Positions 32,843 through 41,788 of a stretch of 64,000 nucleotides of DNA are shown one piece after another (position 1 is the stretch's first letter; every line of letters begins with the position of its first letter). Position numbers and translations under genes: made by a program. This stretch comes from Mesorhizobium sp. B1-1-8 (GTDB lineage Bacteria; Pseudomonadota; Alphaproteobacteria; Rhizobiales; Rhizobiaceae): positions 4,503,501 through 4,567,500 of the forward strand of contig NZ_CP083956.1 in assembly GCF_006442795.2 (NCBI RefSeq), given 5' to 3'. The notes under the pieces were generated by a model, which saw nothing but the letters and a program-made list of their open reading frames with translations, was not told where the DNA came from and made no database searches.

Positions 32843-33775
32843 CTATGCCGCCTCGCGCCTCAGCGCCTGGGCCATGCAGTGGATGCCGCCGCCGGTCTTG
32901 GAGATCTCGCTCATGTCGACAGCGGCGACCTCGAAGCCGCGCGCCTTGAGCTGGCCAATCAGCGATCGGCTCGAGGTCGGCGCGATCACCCTGTCCTTGC
33001 CGAGCGACATGAAATTGCAGCCGAGCGCCATCGTGTCCTGGAAGGGCACGTCGATGATCTCATGGCCCTTGCCTTTCAGCCAGTCGACGATGCCGGGCTC
33101 GGTGCAGGCGAGGCAGACCGCGGTGAGCTTTTCGGCGATCGGCACCACCATCAGATCGATATGGACGTAATATTCGTCGATGAAGGCGATGCGCGTTTCC
33201 CAGCCTTCCTTGTCGAACCAGGCCTGCACCTGGCGGGCGCCTTCCTCCTGCGTGCGGGCGCCGCCGCAGCCGATCAACACCACGCCCTCCTCGATGACGT
33301 TGAAGTCGCCGCCCTCGAAAGTGCCGGCAGTGACCATGTCGTAGATCGGAATGCCGAGCTTTTCATAGGTGCGGATGGCGGCATAATTCTCGCCGCGCCG
33401 CCACCAATTGGCCATGGCGGTGATGATGGCGCCGTAAGGCGTCATGACGCTGGAGTCACGCGAATAGACCTGCATCGGCAGTTCCGGCGTCGGCTCGTGC
33501 CAGTGGATGTTGACGCCGAAATGCTCGTAGGCCGCGACGAGGTCCTTATGCTGCGCCTGCGCGATCTGGATGTTGCAGGGCGCTTCGCGCAGATGCTTTC
33601 TGGACAGCGAGCTGGTCGACAGGTGGCGCAGGAAATTGGGCGAGCCGAGAAGCACGTCGGTCAGCCTGTCGGTCTCATTGGCGAAGCCCCAGGCGGTCAG
33701 CGGCCTGGTGCCGCCGGCGGGATTGCGGCGCTGCAGCGAGAACGGTTCGGCGACAATGCGGTCATGGGCGGTCAT
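32843..33775 (-). CDS. DDAH/amidinotransferase-fold hydrolase
   Basis: 310 residues of the guanidino-group modifying superfamily (dimethylarginine dimethylaminohydrolase, arginine deiminase). Visible signatures are YSRDSSVMTPYGAIITAM (substrate Asp), GTFEGGDFNVIEEGVVLIG, the His in YYVHIDLMVVPIAEK and the catalytic Cys in the C-terminal KTGGGIHCMAQ. It would cleave a guanidino group to a ureido group. It lies 24 bp downstream of the M20 amidohydrolase on the same strand and next to a LysR regulator and an ABC importer. Exact substrate unknown. Confidence 0.87.
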   Translation of the reverse strand: MTAHDRIVAEPFSLQRRNPAGGTRPLTAWGFANETDRLTDVLLGSPNFLRHLSTSSLSRKHLREAPCNIQIAQAQHKDLVAAYEHFGVNIHWHEPTPELPMQVYSRDSSVMTPYGAIITAMANWWRRGENYAAIRTYEKLGIPIYDMVTAGTFEGGDFNVIEEGVVLIGCGGARTQEEGARQVQAWFDKEGWETRIAFIDEYYVHIDLMVVPIAEKLTAVCLACTEPGIVDWLKGKGHEIIDVPFQDTMALGCNFMSLGKDRVIAPTSSRSLIGQLKARGFEVAAVDMSEISKTGGGIHCMAQALRREAA

Positions 33776-33799
33776 GGGGTTCTCCTCTTTGTTGGTCAG

Positions 33800-35392
33800 T
33801 CATGGGGTGCCGGCAGACGGTATCCACCAGTCGCGGCCGCGGGGCGTGCTGACATATTCCGGCCAGCGAAAATTGATCGGCGGATTGTAGTCGCAAAGCG
33901 GCGCAATCCAGGTCGAGCCGCCGATGCTGCCGCCGGTGCGGGCGACAAACTCGTCCATCGCCGCGTCGCGCGCGGCCTTGTCCTCGAGCAGGCGCAGCGC
34001 GGTGAGCGCCACCGTCTTAGAAGCGCAGGTCACCATCGGGTCGATGGTGGCGGGGATGCCGCCGAGCGCGTTCATCGCCCAGGAAGGATAGGCGTGGCCG
34101 TTGGCGGAGCGCAGCGCCGGGCGGGCAACGTAGAAGCGCGACGTCGGCGCGTGCCAGCTCATGTCGGTGTAGTCGTCGGATGTGGAGTTCATCTGCGACG
34201 GCGGCAGGTCGCGGCGCAGGATCGCCTCGGCCTCCTGCGGCGCGATCAGCCGCTCCAACTCGTCGATGAACGGGTTCTCGGTCGCCTCGCCGCCGGCATT
34301 GACCTGGACCTCGCGGGCGATCGCCCTCGCCTCCTCACCCCATTGTGGCGCACCGACAGTGGAAAGTGCCTGATAGGTGATGTCGGCCATGGCATGGTTG
34401 GCGAGGCCCGGCCGCGACTTCGACACCCAGTGGCGCTCGTAACGGCAGCCGCTCATCTTCGCCGCCGCTTCCGCGTTGCGGTCGAGCACGGCGGTGACCT
34501 GCTCGGCCATGGCGATGGTCGGCACGCGGATCATGTACTGGATTTCGGACAAGCCGGCCGGCAGGTTGTCGGCTGTCGCTTGGCCCGCGGTCAGGATCGC
34601 CTCGCTGATCGACCAGCCGCCCTGATGCGTCAGCATGGAGTCGCGCAGCGCCTTGGAGGCCATATACATCATCATCAGCGCGTCGTTGGCGCCCGGCGCC
34701 CTGACCGCCGAATGCGCCTGCGGGATCGGCGCGCCATCGCTTGCGCGAACCCAATTTTCCGGTTCGTCGCACACAAAGCGGTAGATCATCGCATAGGCCG
34801 CGCCGCAATGGGTGTCCCAGCGCACCGTGTTGCAGAGCGGCAGCATGTAGAAGGGATGGAAGGAGATCATGCCGGCAAGGCCGTCATAATAGCCCTTGGC
34901 GGCGTGGATCGGCTTCGAGCCCCTCACCTTCTCGGCCGGCTCGCCGGTGAAGCGCAATGTGCCCTTGATGCCGTGCTCCAGCATCGCCGCCTTGGTGGCC
35001 AAAAGTCCGCCGAGGCTGCCGATGCCAAGGCCCGAATGCGGATCGGTGTGGCCGCCGGCCTCGACTCCGAAACCGGCGCGCGGCCGCTTCAGCGTCGCCG
35101 CATCCTGGCAGTTGCCCGGCACGGCATCGTACTCGGCATACATGCCGATGGTCGGGCCGTCGCCATTGGTCCAGTGAGCACAGAAGGCCGTCGGCATGCC
35201 GCCCGAGCCTTCCTCGACCGAAAATCCCTCGCGCTTCAGCCTGTCGACATACCACGCCGCCGACTGGTACTCGCGCCAGGCGGTTTCGCCAAAGTCGAAG
35301 ATGGTGCGTGTCCATGCCGAGAGCAGCGGCTGGATGCTGTCGATGCAGGCGAGCGCGGTTTCCTGCGCCGAAGTCGTCACCGGTTTTTCCAT
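33800..35392 (-). CDS. M20 family metallo-amidohydrolase (AbgB-like)
   Basis: 530 residues, longer than the typical 390-480 of M20 amidases. Metal-site motifs are GMYAEYDAVPG, the GGHTDPHSGLGIG segment, and RFTGEPAEKVRGSK; the dimerisation domain is in the middle, and the C terminus carries a second His-containing region (NGHAYPSWAMNALGG). Family members remove N-acyl or aminoacyl groups (for example p-aminobenzoyl-glutamate). Cotranscribed with the DDAH-like gene and divergent from the LysR gene (83 bp apart), so the pair is probably LysR-controlled. Confidence 0.87.
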   Translation of the reverse strand: MEKPVTTSAQETALACIDSIQPLLSAWTRTIFDFGETAWREYQSAAWYVDRLKREGFSVEEGSGGMPTAFCAHWTNGDGPTIGMYAEYDAVPGNCQDAATLKRPRAGFGVEAGGHTDPHSGLGIGSLGGLLATKAAMLEHGIKGTLRFTGEPAEKVRGSKPIHAAKGYYDGLAGMISFHPFYMLPLCNTVRWDTHCGAAYAMIYRFVCDEPENWVRASDGAPIPQAHSAVRAPGANDALMMMYMASKALRDSMLTHQGGWSISEAILTAGQATADNLPAGLSEIQYMIRVPTIAMAEQVTAVLDRNAEAAAKMSGCRYERHWVSKSRPGLANHAMADITYQALSTVGAPQWGEEARAIAREVQVNAGGEATENPFIDELERLIAPQEAEAILRRDLPPSQMNSTSDDYTDMSWHAPTSRFYVARPALRSANGHAYPSWAMNALGGIPATIDPMVTCASKTVALTALRLLEDKAARDAAMDEFVARTGGSIGGSTWIAPLCDYNPPINFRWPEYVSTPRGRDWWIPSAGTP

Positions 35393-35474
35393 GGCTTAAA
35401 GAAAGCAGTGAAGCGGCTCATCAAAAAGTGATATGTTTTCCCGGTTCGTGCAAATTCGGTTCACCTGAGGCCTC

Positions 35475-36371
35475 TTGCGAATACCTTCCACGCAGGCGCT
35501 GCGCGCTCTCGACAGTTTCGCCCGTCACGGCAGCGTCTGGCGCGCCGCCGACGAGCTTCATCTCACCCGCAGCGCCGTCTCGCATCAGCTGAGGCTGCTC
35601 GAGCGCGACCTCGGCTTCGATCTCCTGCAGCGCATCGGCAAGGGCGTGGCGCTGACGCCGCGTGGCCAGCGCTACGCGGCCGACGTCAGGAAAGCGCTGA
35701 CCGTGCTGGGCGATGCGGTGACGCAGGGCGGCGGCGCCGGCGTCGGCGGCTCCTTCGCCATCTCCTGTCCGCCGGGCTTCGCCTCGATGTTCCTGTGCAC
35801 CCATATCGGCGAGTTCCAGCAGATGTATCCGGACGTGGCGCTCTCCGTGCTGACGCCGCGGCGGCTCGACGATGTCAGCAATCCGGAGGCCGACGCCTTC
35901 ATCGCCTTCGGCGTCGGCAATTGGCCGAACCGGGCGGTGGAACTGCTGTGCGAAGTCTCCTTCACGCCGCTCTGCAGCCCGACGCTGCTCAACAAGGTGG
36001 GTGGATTTTCCAAACCAGCCGACGTGCTGCGCGCCAATCTGCTGCATCTCAGCGACACCGAGGACTGGGCGCGCTGGCTGGCGTTGTCCAAGGTGGAAAA
36101 TCCCGACACCGAAGGCGGCATCTTCTTTTCCGACATGAACCTCGTCTTTTCGGCGGCGATAGCCGGCCAGGGAATTGCGCTCGGCGACGAACTGACTGGA
36201 CGACGGGCGCTGAGCGAGGGCCGGCTGGTCAAGCCGTTCGAAGCAACCGTGCCCTCGCCGCGCGCCTATTTCCTGGTCTTCGAGCATGCCAAGGCTAACC
36301 ACCCGGTGCTCAATGCCTTCAGCGACTGGCTGAGGGCGAAGCTGTCGGAGAATAGGCTGGCGACGTATTGA
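35475..36371 (+). CDS. LysR family transcriptional regulator (GcvA-like)
   Basis: 298 residues. N-terminal winged helix (STQALRALDSFARHGSVWRA then ADELHLTRSAVSHQLRLLERDLG), the typical LysR linker, then the effector domain (GVGGSFAISCPPGFASMFLC). The start is a TTG at 35475, preceded by TGAGG; no ATG fits. It is divergent from the amidohydrolase operon; the 82-bp gap has a direct repeat CGGTTCgtgcaaattCGGTTC at about 35441-35461 that may be part of its binding site. Likely effector: the compound handled by the neighbouring genes. Confidence 0.88.
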   Translation: MRIPSTQALRALDSFARHGSVWRAADELHLTRSAVSHQLRLLERDLGFDLLQRIGKGVALTPRGQRYAADVRKALTVLGDAVTQGGGAGVGGSFAISCPPGFASMFLCTHIGEFQQMYPDVALSVLTPRRLDDVSNPEADAFIAFGVGNWPNRAVELLCEVSFTPLCSPTLLNKVGGFSKPADVLRANLLHLSDTEDWARWLALSKVENPDTEGGIFFSDMNLVFSAAIAGQGIALGDELTGRRALSEGRLVKPFEATVPSPRAYFLVFEHAKANHPVLNAFSDWLRAKLSENRLATY

Positions 36372-36380
36372 TGCGGGGCT

Positions 36381-36534
36381 AATCTCCCCACTTGAGGGGG
36401 AGATGGCCGCGAAGCGGCCAGAGGGGGTCGGTCCGACTGGTCTCAGCCTCCTGCTGCAGATGGATGTTGGCGCTCCACGCGAGGCGCCCCCCTCTGTCGC
36501 CTTCGGCGACATCTCCCCCTCAAGGGGGGAGATT
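36381..36534. repeat. Mosaic palindromic element, ~150 bp (copy 1)
   Basis: Left arm ATCTCCCCACTTGAGGGGGA, GATGGCCGCGAAGCGGCC, AGAGGGGGTCG; central spacer with CTGCTGCA and GGCGCTCCACGCGAGGCG; right arm CCCCCCTCTGTCGCCTTCGG, CGACATCTCCCCC and TCAAGGGGGGAGAT. Each arm is a hairpin pair (GGCCGCgaaGCGGCC left, GTCGCCttcGGCGAC right) and the outer ends are inverted repeats. The element fills the space between the LysR gene and the ABC ATPase gene and matches 56348-56511 and, inverted, 59081-59230. Confidence 0.85.
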
Positions 36535-36639
36535 TGGCACCACACGTGAATCAAATTTGCCGATCAGACGAAAACTATTCGGTTGCGGTGAGCCGCAGCG
36601 GTGCCTACGATTTGGCGTGACGGTGAGGACAAAGGCAGG

Positions 36640-37734
36640 ATGCAGCAACCCGGCCGGGCGGCAGAGATCAAGGCGAACGGGATCGGCAAGAGCTTCGGCT
36701 CGTTCCGGGCGCTGGACAATCTGACGCTCGATATCGGCCGCGGCGAGTTCCTGACGCTGCTCGGCCCTTCCGGTTCGGGCAAGACCACCTTCCTGATGAT
36801 CCTCGCCGGCTTCGTGCAGCCGAGCGAAGGCCGGCTGTTCAGCGACGGCGCCGACATCACCAACCGTCCCGCCGAGCAGCGCGCCGCCGGCATGGTGTTC
36901 CAGGGCTATGCGCTGTTCCCGCATATGAGTGTAGAGCAAAACATCGCCTTCCCGCTCAAGGTGCGTAAGAAATCAACGGCCGAGATCAAGCGCGGCGTTG
37001 CCGAGATGATCGAGCGCGTCGGGCTCAAGGGCCATGAGAAAAAACTGCCGGCGCAGCTTTCCGGCGGACAGCAGCAGCGCGTAGCGTTGGCGCGCGCGCT
37101 GGTGTTCGAACCGGGCGTGCTGTTGCTCGACGAGCCGTTCTCGGCGCTCGACAAGAGCCTGCGCGGCCAGATGCAGGCCGAGATGAAGCGGCTGCATCAG
37201 GAGACAGGGACCACCTTCGTCTTCGTCACCCACGACCAGAGCGAGGCGCTGGCGCTGTCGTCGCGCGTCGCCATCTTCAACCACGGCAAGCTTCTGCAAG
37301 TCGGCAGGCCGGACGAGGTCTATGACCGGCCTGCCAACCGCTTCGTCGCCGAGTTCCTGGGCGAGATCAACATGCTGCCGCTGAAGGGCGTCAAGTCCGC
37401 CGACGACGGCGCCACCGCGCTCTGCGAGGATCGCGCCATCACACTGCGCGGCAATGCGGACGCCGTGAACGGCAACGCCATCCTGGCAATCCGGCCGGAG
37501 CACATGTCGATCGCGCGCGAGGCGGCGGCCGGCGAGAACGGCATTGCCGCGACTGCGGTCGGCTCGACCTATCTGGGCGCCGCGACCAAGCTCGACCTCA
37601 CCACGCGCCAGGGTGCCAAGGTCACCGTCTCGGTGCCGAACGAGGTCGCGGCCGCGGCACTCAGCAAGGGCAATTCCGTCTGGCTGACCTGGCCGGCGGA
37701 AAAGGGTTTCCTCCTTCCGGACGGAGGACAGTAA
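36640..37734 (+). CDS. ABC transporter ATP-binding protein (polyamine/Fe3+-type, PotA-like)
   Basis: 364 residues from the ATG at 36640 (AAAGG upstream; an upstream GTG at 36601 is unlikely). Walker A LLGPSGSGKTT, Q-loop GYALFPHMSV, signature LSGGQQQRVALARAL, Walker B VLLLDEPFSALD and the switch His in FVTHDQSEALALSSR are all present; the C-terminal ~100 residues form a TOBE domain (NAILAIRPEHMSI). It energises the importer encoded by the next three genes. Confidence 0.93.
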   Translation: MQQPGRAAEIKANGIGKSFGSFRALDNLTLDIGRGEFLTLLGPSGSGKTTFLMILAGFVQPSEGRLFSDGADITNRPAEQRAAGMVFQGYALFPHMSVEQNIAFPLKVRKKSTAEIKRGVAEMIERVGLKGHEKKLPAQLSGGQQQRVALARALVFEPGVLLLDEPFSALDKSLRGQMQAEMKRLHQETGTTFVFVTHDQSEALALSSRVAIFNHGKLLQVGRPDEVYDRPANRFVAEFLGEINMLPLKGVKSADDGATALCEDRAITLRGNADAVNGNAILAIRPEHMSIAREAAAGENGIAATAVGSTYLGAATKLDLTTRQGAKVTVSVPNEVAAAALSKGNSVWLTWPAEKGFLLPDGGQ

Positions 37735-37805
37735 GCACCGCCGCCGCGGCCTGAATTGGCCGCATCGGCCTCCGGTTCAAATCAACGACAACAAGGGGAA
37801 CTGAC

Positions 37806-38918
37806 ATGAACGATACGAAGAAACAGACCATCGAATCCCTCGCCGAGCGGACCAAGCGCGGCGAGATTTCGCGCCGCCAGTTCGCACAGCTTGCGGGCCT
37901 CGTGCTCGCCGGCACGCCGATGCTTTTGCGTTCGACCGGCGCTTTCGCCGAGACCAAAGGGCTGGTGCTGGTGAACTGGGGCGGCGACGCCATTACCGCT
38001 TACGATGCCGCCTACGGCCAGCCCTTCACCAAGGACACCGGCATCCCGGTGAAGATGGACGGCTCGGGCCCGACCGAGGGCGCGATCGCCGCGCAGTTCA
38101 AGAGCGGCGCGCCGACCTGGGACCTGGTCGACGTCGACCCGTTCTCTGCCATCACGCTCGGCGGCCAGGGCATGCTCGAGCCCATCGATTATTCGATCGT
38201 CGACAAGAAGAAGATGCGGCCGGGTTTCGGCTGGGAATATGCGGCGTCCACCTACTTCTTTTCCTATGTGATCGCCTACGATTCGCAGAAATTCGGGTCC
38301 AATGCGCCGACCGGCATGGCCGACTTCTTCGACGTGAAAAAATTCCCCGGCAAGCGCTCGCTCTACAAATGGGGCGTGTCGAGCTGGGAAGCCGCCCTTC
38401 TCGCCGACGGCGTGGCACCTGCCTCGCTCTATCCGCTCGACCTCAAGCGCGCGCATGACAAGATCGCCGCCTTCAAGGAAAACGTCGTCTCCTATTGGGG
38501 CGGCGGCGCCGAGAGCCAGAGTGTGCTGCTCAACGGCGAAGCTTCCATGGCGATCGTCTGGTCGACGCGCGCCTCGCTGATCGAGCAGGACTCCGGCGGC
38601 CAGATCAAGTTCATCTGGGACCAGGGCCTGATCTCGCCCGGTGCGCTGGCGGTGCTCAAGAACAATCCCGGCGGCAAGGAAGCGGCGATGAAGTTCATCG
38701 CCAGCACCCAGGACCCGCAGAAGGAACTGGTGATGTTCGACAAGCTCGGCCAGGGTCCGGCCAATCCGGCCGCCGACGCGCTGATCCCGGCCGACAAGAA
38801 GCGCGTCAATCCGGTCGACCCGGAAAACATGAAGAAGCAGATCCCGCTCGACATGGATTGGTACGCCAAGAACTACGGCGCCGCGCTGGACGAATACACC
38901 AAGATCATCTCCGCCTGA
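37806..38918 (+). CDS. Tat-exported ABC substrate-binding protein (polyamine/amide type)
   Basis: 370 residues. N-terminal twin-arginine signal (ISRRQFAQLAGLVLAGTPML), then VLVNWGGDAITAYDAAYGQP and later QFKSGAPTWDLVDVDPFSA, PTGMADFFDVKKFPGKRSLY, matching the PotD-like extracellular solute-binding family. In the periplasm it would capture the substrate for the two permeases. The pairing with an M20 amidohydrolase and a DDAH-like enzyme suggests an amidated or guanidino compound, but the ligand is not known. Confidence 0.93.
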   Translation: MNDTKKQTIESLAERTKRGEISRRQFAQLAGLVLAGTPMLLRSTGAFAETKGLVLVNWGGDAITAYDAAYGQPFTKDTGIPVKMDGSGPTEGAIAAQFKSGAPTWDLVDVDPFSAITLGGQGMLEPIDYSIVDKKKMRPGFGWEYAASTYFFSYVIAYDSQKFGSNAPTGMADFFDVKKFPGKRSLYKWGVSSWEAALLADGVAPASLYPLDLKRAHDKIAAFKENVVSYWGGGAESQSVLLNGEASMAIVWSTRASLIEQDSGGQIKFIWDQGLISPGALAVLKNNPGGKEAAMKFIASTQDPQKELVMFDKLGQGPANPAADALIPADKKRVNPVDPENMKKQIPLDMDWYAKNYGAALDEYTKIISA

Positions 38919-38941
38919 CCGGGCGGAGGACTCTTAGACTG

Positions 38942-39775
38942 ATGAGAGACACCCTCTCCGACAGGATGGGCGCGGCGCTGTTGATGGCGCCGCTGCTCCT
39001 GTTCCTTGTCCTTGCCTATGCCTGGCCCTTCCTCGGCGTGGTGAAGTGGAGTTTTACCCTCCCCACGCCCGGCCTCGGCCAGTATCACGCTCTCCTCACC
39101 GACGACCTTGTGCAGTCGGTGTTCATCCGCACGCTGCGCATCGCGGCGATCGTCACGGTTGTCTCGGTCACCGCTGCCTATGCCATCACCGTGGTGTGGG
39201 TGCGCGGCAGCCCGGTGCAGCGCATTCTCGCCGAATTCTGCATCCTGGTGCCGTTCTGGATCTCGGTGCTGACGCGCGCCTTCGGCTGGGTGGCGCTGCT
39301 TTCCAACCGCGGCCTGATCAACACCTGGCTGCAATCGATCGGCTTCATTTCCGAGCCGCTGACGTTGGTGCGCAACGAGTTCGGCGTCATCGTCGGCATG
39401 TCGCATTTCCTTATACCCTTCGCGGTATTCCCGCTGGCCTCGGCCATGCGCAGCCTGGACGAGCGCGTGCTGCTTGCGGCGCGCGGGCTGGGCTCCAGCC
39501 GCATGCGCACCTTCTGGACGGTGTTCGTGCCGATGACGCGCTCCGGCATCATCGGCTCGGCGCTTATCGTTTTCGTCTTCTCGCTCGGCTTCTTCATCAC
39601 ACCGGCGATCCTCGGCGGCGGCCGCAGCGTGATGATCGCCGAGCTGATCTACCTGCGCATCTTCCAGAGTCCCGACTGGGGCCTGGGCGCGGCGATCAGC
39701 GTCGTGCTGGTGGTGTTCGTCGGCGCGCTGATGGCGCTGCTGTTCCGCTATGTGCGGCCGAAGCAGCTGGTGTAG
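38942..39775 (+). CDS. ABC transporter permease (PotB-like)
   Basis: 277 residues with about six hydrophobic segments, the first at residues ~10-32 (GAALLMAPLLLFLVLAYAWP). The cytoplasmic EAA loop is visible as LLAARGLGSSRMRTFWTVFVPMTRSGI, which contacts the ATPase. Starts 23 bp after the binding protein and ends four bases before the second permease, so it is cotranscribed with both. Confidence 0.92.
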   Translation: MRDTLSDRMGAALLMAPLLLFLVLAYAWPFLGVVKWSFTLPTPGLGQYHALLTDDLVQSVFIRTLRIAAIVTVVSVTAAYAITVVWVRGSPVQRILAEFCILVPFWISVLTRAFGWVALLSNRGLINTWLQSIGFISEPLTLVRNEFGVIVGMSHFLIPFAVFPLASAMRSLDERVLLAARGLGSSRMRTFWTVFVPMTRSGIIGSALIVFVFSLGFFITPAILGGGRSVMIAELIYLRIFQSPDWGLGAAISVVLVVFVGALMALLFRYVRPKQLV

Positions 39776-39779
39776 CGCC

Positions 39780-40583
39780 ATGCCAACCTACCGTCCCGGC
39801 CCAGTCTCGCTGATCCTCGCCGTCCTGGTGGCGCTGTTCCTGCTGCTGCCGCTGCTGGCGGTCGTCCCGGTATCGCTGACGCCGAGCCGGATGCTGGCGA
39901 TGCCGACGGGTGAACTGTCGCTGCGCCACTACCGCTCGCTGATCGAGGATCCGCGCTGGATCCAATCGATCCTGCTGTCGATCAGGATCGGCATCGTCAG
40001 CAGCGCCCTTTCGACCGTGCTGGCGCTGTCGTTCAGCCTGGGCGTGTGGATGTTCCAGCCGCGCTTCACCGCCGCGCTCGTCGGCTTCGTGCTGCTGCCG
40101 ATGGTGGTGCCGCCGGTGGTGTCGGCGGTGACGCTCTATTTCCTGCTGACCTCGATCTCCGGCATCTCGTCCTTTTTCGGCTACGACACCTGGCTCGGTG
40201 TTGCCATGGCGCATTCGGTAATGACCGTGCCTTTCGCCACGGTGCTGATCCTGGTCTCGCTCAGCCAGCTCGACCGCCGCATCGACCTTGCCGCGCGCGG
40301 GCTCGGCGCCGGCGTATGGGAGCGCGCTACGCGCATCATCATGCCCAACATCAAGTTCGGCATCGTCACCGCGGCGCTCCTCTCCTTCGTGCTGTCCTGG
40401 GAGGAGATCGGCGTCACACTGTTCATCACCTCGGTCAACGCCATCACGCTGCCGAGGCTGATGTGGATGGGGCTGCGCGACAACATCGATCCGGCGATCG
40501 CCGCCCTTTCGGTGATCCTGATCATCATCACCGTGCTGGTGCTGGCGGCACGCAGCGTGATTACGCGGCGCCCCGTGCCGTAA
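39780..40583 (+). CDS. ABC transporter permease (PotC-like)
   Basis: 267 residues from the ATG at 39780. Six hydrophobic helices, beginning at residues ~8-30 (VSLILAVLVALFLLLPLLAV), and the EAA loop LAARGLGAGVWERATRIIMPNIK. With the preceding gene it forms the heterodimeric membrane pore. Last gene of the 36640-40583 operon; two GC-rich hairpins follow at 40603-40636. Confidence 0.92.
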   Translation: MPTYRPGPVSLILAVLVALFLLLPLLAVVPVSLTPSRMLAMPTGELSLRHYRSLIEDPRWIQSILLSIRIGIVSSALSTVLALSFSLGVWMFQPRFTAALVGFVLLPMVVPPVVSAVTLYFLLTSISGISSFFGYDTWLGVAMAHSVMTVPFATVLILVSLSQLDRRIDLAARGLGAGVWERATRIIMPNIKFGIVTAALLSFVLSWEEIGVTLFITSVNAITLPRLMWMGLRDNIDPAIAALSVILIIITVLVLAARSVITRRPVP

Positions 40584-40593
40584 GCTCGGCCTG

Positions 40594-40636
40594 AAAAGAA
40601 AAGGCCCGCCGGGAGCGGCGGGCCTCGTGCGAGGCC
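40594..40636 (-). terminator. Minus-strand intrinsic terminator with an overlapping competing hairpin
   Basis: Read on the minus strand, GGCCCGCCG-CTCC-CGGCGGGCC is followed by TTTTCTTTT, a textbook intrinsic terminator. Immediately upstream, and sharing the GGCC, is a second perfect hairpin GGCCTCG-CA-CGAGGCC (40621-40636). Only one can form at a time. No minus-strand coding gene ends here; the 40637-40963 stretch upstream of it holds no gene I can support. On the plus strand the hairpins also close the ABC operon but lack a T tract. Confidence 0.65.
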
Positions 40637-40963
40637 AAAGTGGACGTTTCGGCCGTCACGTGATCCGGGGGGTGGATCGGCAGCGAATTTAGCCAATCGC
40701 GGCCACGCTGGCGATTTACAAATCCGTAAAGTTCGGTCCCATCGGCCGGAGCGCCCATCGACCAAAGCGTTGCGTTTTCCCTGGCTTGCGGGCGTCGGCG
40801 GCATCGTCCGTGCCGCGTCCATCAACCAAACGTGATGAGGCATATCGGCCGGTACCGGCACGATAGCGATCGGCCCGTCCCACAGCCGCCAAGTTCGGGC
40901 AAACCAGAGCATGTCTCCCGAAAGTGTGCAGCGGTTTCGAAAGACATGCCAGAAATCAAGACC

Positions 40964-41004
40964 TAAGGCATATCGCGTGAATCTTCTTCACGCGACATGC
41001 CTTA
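40964..41004. repeat. Near-perfect palindrome overlapping the cytochrome b561 stop codon
   Basis: TAAGGCATATCGCGTGAA and TTCACGCGACATGCCTTA are inverted arms around a short loop, with one mismatched pair. The TTA at 41002 is the reverse of the b561 TAA stop. The same GCATGTCGCGTGAA-type palindrome is common downstream of rhizobial genes and could act as a terminator or mRNA stabiliser for the b561 transcript. Confidence 0.75.
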
Positions 41005-41550
41005 GCCGGCGCGATTCCCGGGAAGCATCCTGGCCAAGATCGCGTCGCGGCGAACGAAGTGGTGATAGAGCGCCGCCAGGGCATGTAGGCCAGCCGCGAT
41101 CAGTATGCCATTGGCGCACAGGGAATGAAGCTCGCGAATGGTCCGGGCGGTCGCCCGGTCCGGGGCGAACGGGGCCGGGATCGTAAAGAGGCCGAAGAAG
41201 CTTAGCGCGTCGCCCCTGAACCAGGTCAGAAGGATGCCGAGGATGGGAATCGCGATCAGCAGCGCATAGAGGATGAAGTGGCCCGCCTTCGCAGCCGCCC
41301 GTTCCAAACCGGTCATCCCCGGCGGAAAGTTCGGTGCGCCCCTGATGCCGCGCAGCGTAACCCGCCAAAGGACGAGTGCGGCCAGCAGAAGGCCGAAGGA
41401 AATATGCAGTCGCCAGATGGCGTCCACTGTTGGATCACCGCGCGGCAACAAGTCTTCGCCATAGGTCAGCGCGTATAGCAAAATAACAAGCGCAAAGAGC
41501 GCCCAATGCAACAATTTCTGGCTGGAGGTATAGGTGCTGATAACGGCCAT
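41002..41550 (-). CDS. Cytochrome b561 family membrane protein
   Basis: 182 residues from the ATG at 41550 (GGAG nine bases upstream). Four hydrophobic helices with His ligands: QKLLHWALFALVILLYALTY, IWRLHISFGLLLAALVLWRV, KAGHFILYALLIAIPILGIL and ELHSLCANGILIAAGLHALAALYHHF. This is the b561/YodB type of dihaem b protein that moves electrons from quinol to a periplasmic or membrane acceptor, often superoxide-linked. No obvious partner is adjacent. Confidence 0.9.
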   Translation of the reverse strand: MAVISTYTSSQKLLHWALFALVILLYALTYGEDLLPRGDPTVDAIWRLHISFGLLLAALVLWRVTLRGIRGAPNFPPGMTGLERAAAKAGHFILYALLIAIPILGILLTWFRGDALSFFGLFTIPAPFAPDRATARTIRELHSLCANGILIAAGLHALAALYHHFVRRDAILARMLPGNRAG

Positions 41551-41788
41551 TCCGAGCGGCTCCATTTGGCAGGCGCCTCTGTCTCCAGTGCATTCCTGGC
41601 GGAGTTGTGGCCGCTAAGTTACGAATTCGTAAGTCAGATTATGGATCTTTCATGTTTCGGCCGATCGGCCAGCCGATACTCCGGGCGCCGCCGTGCGGGC
41701 CCGTTTGCAACTGTTGGAATTTCGCGCCTGTCGAGGCGCCGCGGCAGGCGAAGGCCCCCCGGCCTCGCCTGTGTCGCGGCCGGCCGCT

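Noticed and set aside
32648..35431. A 927-codon open frame on the plus strand across the DDAH and M20 genes
   Set aside because: It is the antisense shadow of two well supported minus-strand genes; composition is His/Arg/Gly-rich and there are no domain motifs.
40181..40912. A minus-strand gene leading into the 40594 terminator
   Set aside because: The open frame crosses the terminator hairpin and the permease gene in antisense, with no ribosome site or domain; a non-coding transcript is the better idea.
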